Origin: Exophiala sp. HKRS030
Taxonomy: Eukaryota; Ascomycota; Eurotiomycetes; Chaetothyriales; Herpotrichiellaceae
DNA: 64,000 nt
Direction: 5' to 3'
Assembly (NCBI GenBank): GCA_023897205.1
Contig: JAHWDD010000007.1
Span: forward strand, 682,001-746,000
A model generated the notes under the pieces. That model made no database searches. It was not told where the DNA came from and worked only from the letters and a program-made list of their open reading frames with translations. Position 1 is the stretch's first letter. Each line of letters begins with the position of its first letter. Shown in pieces: positions 55,442 through 64,000 of the stretch. The position numbers and the translations under genes were made by a program.

Positions 55442-56140
55442 GACTTTTGTGTTTTTCGTGTCGTTACACCAGGCGATGAGCCTCTGAAAGGGGGCAGCCC
55501 GGGGGGAGATATTGTAGGATTTGGTCTCTTCGTCGTTATTGCGTACGGACTAACGTTGGCGACACGATCATCAATAGACGACTTGCAGTTTTTCCCAGTC
55601 GATCATGCGGGTGGTTGTTATGTCGGATCGCATCCGTGGCGGGCAGATCGCGTTCCCCGAGAAGTGTTGTGTTCTCCGTGCAGATTGGTACGGCGGTCGC
55701 GAGGGTGTCAAGGTGGCTCTTTGTGAAGAAGATGTAGGATGGTTTATGGAATTTGGCCTGGTTTGGTTCAGAGGTACAGCATGTCGAGTATCAAATTGAC
55801 ACGCGGGTGGACGCGACTTTTGCGATCAACGTGGGCGGGGGAAATTTATGGCGGCGTTTACAGTACAAAAAACACCCAAGTACGGAGTAGATCGCGTGCA
55901 CACCTCTCATGCATGCAACTTTGAGATCACATAGACTGTATACATCTATGTAGGCGGCACTGACCAGAATGCCACATGCCACATGCAAATAGAAAACTCA
56001 TTACACAAGCACGATGGGAGGATTCAAGCATATACTATTCTGTAGAGACCGGGACGTCAATCATCATAGTAATTTTATTCACGCAACGCATCAACGATAC
56101 TCAACACATGACGCTTTTGGCTTCATAACATCCCTCATGA
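55442..56140. other. Intergenic region
   Basis: Upstream of the DPB4-type gene and downstream of NUG1, both on the minus strand. TACGGAGTA lies at 55881-55889. A 64-codon plus-strand frame (55605-55799) has no recognised domain. Confidence 0.45.
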
Positions 56141-57876
56141 CTACAACTGCATAGCATCGTCTCCAGTCGAATTGCCCTTATCATCACCCCAGAGTCCATC
56201 AATCTTGAACTCCGCCGCCCACTCCTTGACAATCTCCTTTCTATCCACACCCGTGGGGAGAGCCTTGTCTTCTTCGGCTTCCACCATCTGCATGTCCTGC
56301 GCGACCTTGAGAGTCGGTGCTTCAACCCATCCTTGGATGCGACCGTCTCTCCAGTCGGTGATCACCGCCATAGCGGCAGCATTCAAGTTCGGAACACCGC
56401 CTCGTCCAAGCCGGCCCCTCTTCCGGGCCACCTGGACCAGGAAATCTGTCGTCCTGTCCCCTTGGCCGAAAGGACCCAATGCGACCACGCCATAATGTGA
56501 CAACAACTTCTCGAAGAGAGCCTCTGAGCCGGACAGTCTGTCCAGGAGCAGACTCACGGCAGGGATAGGATCGCTGATCTGGCTGGGTGGGAGGGCATTC
56601 AAGAGGATCAACCTGGCTTCATGCTCCGCCTTGCGTCGTTGCTTGCCTTCCTTGTCTTCGCCGTCCACCGTCGAAGGGAACACTATACCGGGGGAGTCCA
56701 GGATTTTAAGCTTACTGTCGATTTTTACCTCTCTCAGGCTGGTCGTCACGCCGGCTTCTGACCCGACAGGGCACGCAAAGCTCTGGGCGCCTTTGTTTAA
56801 CCGCGACGTCAGGGCGTTGATGACAGACGACTTTCCTACGTTGGGGTATCCAATGACACCGACCGAAATCGACCTCTTTAGTTGTTTGGAGGCCGCGTAG
56901 CTCTTTAATGATCGAAGAAGGGTCTCGGACGTCGCTTTGAGAGTGAGTTGCTTGTGGTCGAAGGTCTGTGCGTTTGAAGCAGGCGTCGATGCTCGGAGTG
57001 GTATCGTGGGAAAGTACCGTCGTAGATGGGCCAACCAAGCCTTTAGAACCGGCGGAGGTACAAGGTCAATCTTGTTCAGCACAAGGATCAAGCGTTTCGA
57101 TCCTCCTTCAGCGGACATGATCTGTCGTTCGACCTCTCGCGACCTCGTTCCCTCTGGGTCTCGGGCGTCCAATACGTACAGAACGACATCTGCAGCATCT
57201 AGGACTTGTTTGAAAATCTTGTCGAACGCTCTCCGTGATGAGTCTGGGTTCCTGTGATCTGCGGCCATGGTCTCGGAAAGTTGCACACCGCCAGCCTCTA
57301 CATCGTCATCATCGTCCCCTGAAATGTCGCCTGCAAGAGCCCCTCCATCGTACTCTGCCGCTCGTGCTTGGGCTGATGCAACCAGGGCAGCCAGGGGATT
57401 GGAAGAGTTCTGAGCATCATCATCATCGTCGTCATCTTCATCCATCTCTTCGTCTAGCAAGTCCTCATCCTCTTCCATCAGGTCGTCCTCATCTATGTCA
57501 TCATGTTGCGATTTACTCTTCTTCTTGTCTTTGGCAGCATCCCGTAATCTCTGTGCATTTTCCGCCTTTTGTCTTTTCTTCTCTTCGATTTCTTCAAGCA
57601 GTTTTTCTTTGAAAGGAAAGAGGTTGGGGATACCCGGGTCCTTCTTCAGCCTTGACTTCCATTGCGGGTTCTGGGCGCTGTCAGAAATTGCGCCGACGAT
57701 GGCATTTGGAGACTGTCGTACCTTTTTGGCTTCTTTTCTCGATTTCCTCTGTTTAGCGGCACTCGCCTTTTCGATTTTGTGTCTTAACCGCACCGGCGTG
57801 CGCTTAGACTTGGAGACTGATCCCTGGTCAGTAACGTCACAGAAGCCGGAATGGATTACCTACATGATTTGACCAT
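56141..57876 (-). CDS. NUG1: Nuclear/nucleolar GTPase NUG1 (GNL3/nucleostemin family)
   Basis: Two exons: 57876-57864 and 57816-56141 (562 aa). The 13-bp first exon encodes MVKS plus one base. The 47-bp intron ends at a CAG, joining to FSKSKRTPVRLRHKIEKAS, the basic opening of this family; no in-frame ATG exists in exon 2 upstream of the conserved start. The GTPase is circularly permuted: G4 (NKID, ~251) precedes G1 (GYPNVGKSS, ~326) and G3 (DSPG, ~376). A basic coiled N-terminus and a strongly acidic Asp/Glu stretch (about 110-140) come before it. Nug1 is needed for export and maturation of pre-60S ribosomes. The assignment to NUG1 over the other permuted GTPases rests on the N-terminus. Confidence 0.9.
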
Positions 57877-58190
57877 TGTTAGGGCTCTGACTGATCGTAA
57901 CGCCGGTGACTGGTTTTGTCTGCGGTGAGTGTCCGACAGCCAAAATGTTGGTCCAAAAATTCCACCGGCAGAACATCGGCCATATATTCAAGAGGGAAAC
58001 AAACCGCGGCGGATGTTCTCAACAGGGAAACGATGCCGACGATGCAGAAGAATAAAAACACCGCAACATCTCATTCATTTGAAGGGCGCGAAACTTCACA
58101 GAGTGTCATGTAATCCTTTTATTTTCTCTACATAAGTCTGAAGATAGACCAGATTGTGTTTGAGTCCAATTTGTATACAGGTAGAGCATC
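57877..58190. other. Compact divergent promoter between NUG1 and the HAD phosphatase gene
   Basis: 314 bp separate two divergent start codons. No repeat or gene is seen. Confidence 0.5.
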
Positions 58191-59017
58191 ATGGGTTCAG
58201 TCGAAGAGCATTCATTTTCTGGACCACCGCAACTCCTCTCGGCTCACGGGCTCCTGTTTGATTTCGATGGTGAGCGTCACAGCGCCTTGTATATAATTGC
58301 TTTCTCACCATCTACGACAGGAACTATAATAGACAGCACAGAAGCAGTGATCAAGCATTGGCATAAGGAGGCTGCAGAGATGGGGGTCGACCCTGAAGTG
58401 ATCCTGGCCAATTCTCACGGACGAAGAAGTATTGATACCTTTATGGAATTTGATCCTTCCAAAGCCAACTGGGAATGTATGTAGTGTGCAGAAAATTGCG
58501 CGTGGATATTAACGCGGCAGCAGACATCAATCAGCAAGAAGGCCTCATACCAAAGTTGTTTGGCAAAGACGCAGTAGAGATTCCAGGCGCCCGAAAACTA
58601 CTCGACAGTCTCAACACGGTCAATGCGCCATGGGCGGTCGTCACATCAGGGACTGGTGCTCTTCTCAATGGATGGATTGATGTTCTCAAGATTGCGCACC
58701 CGCGATGTCTGGTCGTTGCGGAGGACGTTGAGAACGGCAAACCTGACCCGTCCTGTTATCTGCTCGGTCGCCAGCGACTTGGGCTTTCCGAGGACTCACA
58801 GATGATCGTTATTGAAGATGCGCCAGCTGGTGTCCGTGCAGGCAAGGCCGCCGGCTTCAAGGTCATCGGTTTGTCTACGACACACAAGATCTCGCAATTG
58901 CAGGAGGCTGGTGCAGACTGGATCGTCGAGGACCTGAGGAGTGTGACACTGAAGAGTTTCAAGCAGGATGGACCTGTGCAGATCGAGATCACCAATGCAT
59001 TGGTCCAAGCTCTGTAA
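58191..59017 (+). CDS. GPP1: HAD-superfamily glycerol-3-phosphatase/2-deoxyglucose-6-phosphatase type
   Basis: Three exons: 58191-58269, 58321-58476 and 58524-59017 (242 aa). The introns are 51 and 47 bp. HAD motif I is rebuilt across the first splice as LLFDFDGTIIDSTE, with nucleophile Asp24 and Asp26. Further landmarks are motif II VTSGT, then GKPDPSCYLLG and motif IV VIEDAPAGVRAGKAAG. This set is typical of yeast Gpp1/Gpp2 and Dog1/Dog2: small-sugar phosphatases, Gpp making glycerol as an osmolyte from glycerol-3-phosphate. The second intron ends in a tandem CAGCAG acceptor; the second CAG gives NWEYINQQEG, which fits the family better than NWESDINQQ. Gpp or Dog specificity cannot be separated here. 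Confidence 0.85.
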
Positions 59018-62000
59018 GATGTGAAGGGAGCTGTCAAGATCATTTACTCGTATAATGATTGATCATTGTCAAGCATGGCGCTAGGGGGTATTGGACTTGT
59101 ATAGACGGGCCATGGCATCCGATAGATAACGTTACATACAATAGAGATATGTGGATCAGAGCTCGAGCAGCCTTGAGGAAGCAGCCGCCCTGACGACGAA
59201 AGATGTTCGTCCGCAACAGCCGACTGAGTGCCCGTCGATCGCGAAGATCGATACAATGATACATATGCTCTGATAACTGCAAAGTTGTCATGTAGAATCC
59301 ACAACAGGGTGGGTGCTTTGGGTAATACTGGGGGTAGATCCTGCTCTGCCAGTCATGTGAGAGTTGGCTACAACCTGGATTGGGAAGGCTTAGTAGATAT
59401 GATGACACCGTCTTCTATGCTGAGATATACTGACCCTGAATGCGCCGTGCTTGTTCTGCATAGCGCAACAGTTATGCTTTCAATTTTCGATAACGTGGCA
59501 AATAGACCGGCTCTTGTCAATCGCATGGTGAACCTGGTCCAACTGGCAGCGCAAGCCACACATTGTGTGAAGGGAGTGAAGTGCTTCTGGTGCGCTCTAG
59601 CCTCCAGCGTCACCGAGCCATCACTTCGACGTCGAACAGGTGATGACCCTCTGAAGCTGGACAAAGCGCTGGACGTGGTCAATGCACCAGCGAGCACTGT
59701 CGGTTACGACACTGCGATAGTGACCCATAGGCGAATGAGTAAACGTACCTTCAGTGGATGCGGAGGAAAAGAACAATGATTGGGTGGACCCCCAGTGTAA
59801 TGGTCGACTCAGGTGAAAGTATTGTAGCACAGACTCCCTTGACCATCGCATTCTATTCCAAGGTATTCCTTCGTACACGTACGGAGAAGTGTGTCACTGA
59901 CGAAAGTGACCCCGTCTCTATAGTACCTGATAGCAAATGAAAAACAGCCAGAGGTACTCCGTAATGGCAGACACCGCGAGCGCTGTACACTTACCCTTGG
60001 GCCTGATTTTTGTGTTGTCTAGTCCTGTAAAAGCACTTCGCGGTCGTCTCTTTGTAGCCATCCATGAGCAAGCATGCTGGAAACGGCGAAAGGTACGAGT
60101 AATAAAAGTACGGAAAACAAGCGGAACTTTCTTTCGATACGAGTCATGTTCGTGAAGAGGAAAATAGGCCACGTAGACGGCTGATTGGAGGGTGCCGAAA
60201 TCAAGGGAAAATTAAGAAGGTCCAGGCAAGTCCAGGGTGCAGTCGGGTTCACCGGGTGGCCAGCAAGCTTAGCGAAGAAGAGCGGGAATTTTTTTTAATT
60301 TTTTGGGAGAAGAACTCAAAGCCTGAAGGACGAATTCGCTTGCGGTAGTCGATCCACGGCCGTTAATGGACCTTGTTGTTCTGAATGGAAGGGCCATATC
60401 CCCAGTGCTTGAGTTTGCAACTTCGGATGGCAAGACCTGGGAATCTCCAGGAGATGGACGCGATTTCGGATGCGCTAAGAAAATGCCCCGAGGCAGCGTA
60501 GGGAGATTACTGTCTTTGATTTTGTACTCCCACCACGTCTTCGTCGGCATGTCAGCACCAAGATTTACGTGAATCTGGTGGAAGTGGAAATATCGCCAGT
60601 TGGGCCACCGTGTAGTGAGTGCCACAGTTTACCCCTGCATACAGAGTGTGTCGCATCGAGAAAGGCGAACGAATCGACCTGTACGACTTGGTGACACACA
60701 CATTGCGAGAGGGAGTGTTGGAAGGAGAATAGCCAGACACCTGCTTCCACTGTGTGTATGGGGTTTAGCAGAACCAGCGTGTAACCAAGCCGTATGAGTG
60801 GCGGTTCCTGACGCCCGCTGTGGGTGTGGATGGGTGATTTTAGCATGGTGGACATCAAGTGGATGACGAGACCAGGATGCGCCTCTTCGTCTGTGCTGGG
60901 GTGGGTTCAAGGTCAGCTGCCCAGAATCCAAGGCTGTAAAGCCACAGATGCAGGTACCAAATTGTGTTGTGCATCTTTAAGGTGCTGAGAGACCAGGAGC
61001 AGGGGTCGGCAACGAAGGACGTACAGTACAGGAGGAGTAATACAAACCATGAAATCGGAAATCAGTCTATTTCACCGGGCCCAATTACGACGATGCTTAC
61101 CCTTGTACGATCGTCATACAATGGTAGATTTTTACCTGGTATGATGGACCTGTATACAGACTATCGACCTGCCCTGAACCAGGATCTCTGGGGAACAGGG
61201 CAATGACGAACAGAGCAGCGGGTGATGTGACTGGGGGGGTGGATTGGGCTTGAGGCCAGCGCAATAACAAGGCCTGGGAGTCAATCTGGCCGAGGAGGCG
61301 CCAGGCGGGTGAAAGGGCCGAGAGGAGATACCGCTCTGGTCGGGGATTTTTTTTTCTCGTGAGGGTGAAGCAGTCTACAATAATACGAGTATTAGGGCAC
61401 TCAGGTACTCCGTAGGTATTGTAGGTATGGTAGGTGGAGGGAGGGGGGCTTTCGTACTCGTACGTACATACAATAGGTAGGTAGCAAGGCATGAGGCGTG
61501 AGGCTTCGAAGGACGGACCTCCCCTCTTGCCCTGTGCACGTCGCCTCAATACTGACGGCAACGGGAAGCACGGGAGTCAATGTCGGCGTCAGACTCATGT
61601 TGACGGGGAGATCGCCACGGAGATTTAGTTGGAAGGGTGGTGATGGGTTGATGTGGGTAGAGACGAACAAATCTTCCCGTCTGTCAGTGCGTGTTCCACG
61701 GCGCATCCTTCTCTGGTCAAATACTGTACACAACAATATGGCACATACGGAGTACAGTACTGGTGCTTTACACGTTACTTGTAGTTTGGTCATCGATGGA
61801 TCCCCGTAGCGTTCCGAGGGAGATACTGTGTGATACAAGAGGCATCTGGGCTGAGACCGATGGGTGCGGAATGAGCCAGAACTGTTGATGATGGGCTGAG
61901 GTGGCCTGAGGAAGACAAGGATGGTGCTTGCTTGAGAAGCGAACGAGATGCAGGTCCGCAGCCTGGTGGTGGGCACCTGGAACTCTCCCCCCACCGGCAC

Positions 62001-63487
62001 TTCAGACTGTTGGCGCTGTGTCGTGCATGCTTCTGATGTTCTGTTCCTGCATTGGCGCCGAACCAGTGCCTGAAAGGGGTCATGCAATGCGTACAAGGTG
62101 ATGCGAAAAGGAAGGAGAATGCCGAATTGGTCTTTGTAGTGACCTCCTCGTAACAAATGCGATTGATGGACAGGGACCGAGAACTCGTCCAGTGCAGGGC
62201 ATGTCTTTGCGAGGCCTCTAGGCCGGATAATTTGACCGTCAGACGGCGCATTGTGTGACTTGGGGAGTCGAGTCTAGGCTCGCTGTCTCAATTACCCAGC
62301 ACCCATTTCGCGGGCCTCGCATCCCCATTCCCTTTTCTCGAGAAAGCCTACTAGAGTGCCTAGAATAATGCCTAGAGTGCCCAGCGGGCTTCGAGGAAGT
62401 CAAAGAGCCCAAAAAGCCCTTGCGCGGCTCAGTCGGCTCTAGGTCTCTCGCCCATTCTCCTTTCTCCCAAGCGCCCCTGCTTTCTCTTGGTGCTAACACG
62501 GGGTTCTCATGTTCAGAAAGAAGAGCCAGACTGCCACAGCTGAGAGGGCGAGACTCCACCACTCGTAGCGTCTGAGTGGCTCGTTTGTGCCATCCAAGCT
62601 CCCTGGACGCACAGTTAGGCTAACAAGCGGATGCCCCTGTTACTGTCGTCTATCTCCACCATACAAAAGGCTGTTCCACTGTGGTGTAGGTCCAATTGCC
62701 CGTCACTCTCGTATCCTCTCGCCCCCCCCACAGGCCCTTGTCTTGCTCGCTGCCTTTCTATTCTGCTGCTCGTATCGCTGATCACACCAACGAGGTCCTC
62801 GTACAGTGCATGCGCGCGCACTGATATCAAAACTCCATGCGCATCGGTCCAGGAGGACGTGCGTTCTCTGTTGCTCCAGCTGTTTCCCTGTCATCACCCG
62901 TTCGCAACCAACCGTCAACTTTCAAAAGCCTGATATCTCTTTCAAACAAATCCGAGACTCGCTGACCAGGTTCATTTTCCCATCTCGCCCTCCCAAGAGA
63001 CATCCTCCTCCCTTGACCCCGGTCGCTTGATCTCGTTAGTTCTCGCCTGATCCCTCGCGAGTCCGCCTCTAAATCTAAAAAATTCCCGGTCTTTTGTCCA
63101 CTTGGCCAGACTATACTGCCCTCTCTCATCACTCGTCCTTCTTGGTACTCACCATCATCACAATCCCCAGCTACCTCAACGGACAACAGTGCTATCGCCC
63201 GTCTACCACGAGCGCACTTCAAGGACAGCCGTTGCAGCTGTCGACCTCAGCGCTCATTTGCCACAAGGGCGCTGGTCGTGAAGACTCGCCACTGTGCGCC
63301 AACTTCTTCTGGCTGCGACCGTTCGGTCTCGTCAGCTTCGGCGCACGATTTCTCTTTCCTACCTCACGAATAACACAACCGCAGTCGCTCGTTAGATTCA
63401 GTTGGCTGAGATGCTCACCACTTGAGCGACCAAACAATCACCTGAACACGGCCGAGACCACGAAGTAAACAATAACATTGGCTCCTC
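59018..63487. other. Long gene-poor region upstream of the homeobox gene (about 4.5 kb)
   Basis: No well-supported gene. Three TACTCCGTA-type motifs lie here (59955, 61406 and 61746). Overlapping open frames exist on both strands at 59228-59878 and cannot be settled by eye. The last ~700 bases (62780-63480) are C/T-rich. It may be a large control region and leader of the homeobox regulator. Confidence 0.5.
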
Positions 63488-64000
63488 ATGATGGACTATA
63501 TGCAGGAACCCTTCGCCTTTCCGGCCCAACACCAGCCGCAAATGTACTACCAGGCGATACCATATCCGCCCTCTTATATGGTCCATCCTCAACAGCCACT
63601 CGATGACTTCTACCCGTCTCTGCGATACAATGCGAATGATTATGCCGACTACATGGGTTCTGGAATAATGCCGGATGACTTTGGTCCGGAAATGGAAGAG
63701 ATCTCGACTCGTCCGAGGCTCACTAAGGAGCAGGTCGAAGTTCTAGAGGCCCAATTTCAAGCCAATCATAAGCCCAACTCCCAGGTTAAGAGACAATTGG
63801 CTATTCAGACCAACCTCAAATTTCAACGTGTAGGGGTAAGTGAAATCCACCTCCATCGCGCACTGTGCTCGTCACTGACAAGCGATAGAATTGGTTCCAA
63901 AACAGAAGAGCCAAGGCAAAACAGCAGAAACGACAGGAAGAATATGAAACTCAGAAGGCGGCGGAAAAGCCAGAATCCAACTCCGGCGAAACCATCAAAA
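63488..64000 (+). CDS. Fungal homeobox transcription factor (3' partial)
   Basis: Two exons in the window: 63488-63835 and 63889 to the right edge, with a 53-bp intron. The N-terminus is Tyr/Pro/Met/Gln-rich (MMDYMQEPFAFPAQHQP). The homeodomain begins about residue 72 with RPRLTKEQVEVLEAQFQ. Recognition helix 3, NWFQNRRAKAKQQKRQ, begins exactly at the start of exon 2, so splicing is required to make it. The residues just before the junction, LKFQRVG, fit the usual loop. This is a TALE-free, Pho2/Htf-like fungal homeodomain, expected to bind AT-rich DNA. Homeobox genes of moulds often control conidiation or fruiting. The remainder lies beyond the window, so other domains cannot be judged. Confidence 0.92.
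   Translation, partial: MMDYMQEPFAFPAQHQPQMYYQAIPYPPSYMVHPQQPLDDFYPSLRYNANDYADYMGSGIMPDDFGPEMEEISTRPRLTKEQVEVLEAQFQANHKPNSQVKRQLAIQTNLKFQRVGVSEIHLHRALCSSLTSDRIGSKTEEPRQNSRNDRKNMKLRRRRKSQNPTPAKPSK

Noticed and set aside
55605..55799. A 64-codon frame between DPB4 and NUG1
   Set aside because: No conserved motif or splice signal; it is probably chance.
61401..62251. Long minus-strand frames upstream of the homeobox gene
   Set aside because: Amino-acid composition looks random, with no motif and no splice context. They overlap intergenic 9-bp motifs.
63094..63468. A 124-codon frame just before the homeobox start
   Set aside because: It begins with TTG rather than ATG and lies in the C/T-rich leader.

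Overview
The window is nuclear DNA of a filamentous ascomycete (Pezizomycotina). Genes are closely packed on both strands. Most carry short GT-AG introns of about 44-162 bp, often with a recognisable CTAAC- or CTAAT-like branch point. The gene set is typical of moulds: Zn2Cys6 regulators, a hybrid histidine kinase, an SSU1-like sulfite pump, COP9 subunit 7 and a fungal homeobox factor. A Eurotiomycetes-like (perhaps black-yeast) origin is my guess from protein style only. I see no transposon, virus, plasmid, CRISPR array, rRNA or secondary-metabolite cluster, and I recognised no tRNA by eye.

Layout. 0-9 kb: the 3' part of a fungal transcription factor, an amino-acid/choline-type permease with a probable one-base frameshift, and a CAX-type Ca2+/H+ exchanger. 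9-16 kb: a metallo-beta-lactamase-fold protein and a 1409-aa hybrid histidine kinase. 16-27 kb: a PAP2 lipid phosphatase, a small hypothetical gene, a short-chain dehydrogenase, an SSH4-like Rsp5 adaptor and a PDE2-type cAMP phosphodiesterase. 27-30.4 kb: a gene-poor stretch with microsatellites and possible spliced transcription. 30.4-41.5 kb: a His-rich cupin, an SSU1-like transporter, a Cys-rich hypothetical protein, RAD1 of the 9-1-1 clamp, the tiny four-exon OST5, a Zn2Cys6 factor and a REI1-like zinc-finger protein overlapped at its 5' end by a candidate small antisense gene. 41.9-59 kb: GCN5, a RAX1-like RGS membrane protein, CSN7, a Cu-ATPase (CCC2 type), a second MBL-fold protein, a DPB4/POLE3-type histone-fold protein, the GTPase NUG1 and a glycerol-phosphatase-type HAD enzyme. 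59-63.5 kb: 4.5 kb without a convincing gene, upstream of a homeobox gene that runs off the right edge.

The genes do not form one pathway. They are mostly conserved housekeeping and regulatory loci: membrane transport, cAMP and two-component signalling, chromatin and replication, ribosome biogenesis, and protein glycosylation and turnover.

The most unusual signals are these. The 9-mer TACTCCGTA/TACGGAGTA occurs at least 11 times, always outside the confident coding exons, against about 0.5 expected by chance. The permease has a frameshift. The candidate small spliced gene is antisense to the zinc-finger gene's start. There are hints of spliced transcription in the 29.6-30.1 kb gap. I found no clear new multi-gene system. 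Exon boundaries come from reading splice signals and checking that the summed exons are divisible by three; they are not experimentally supported.
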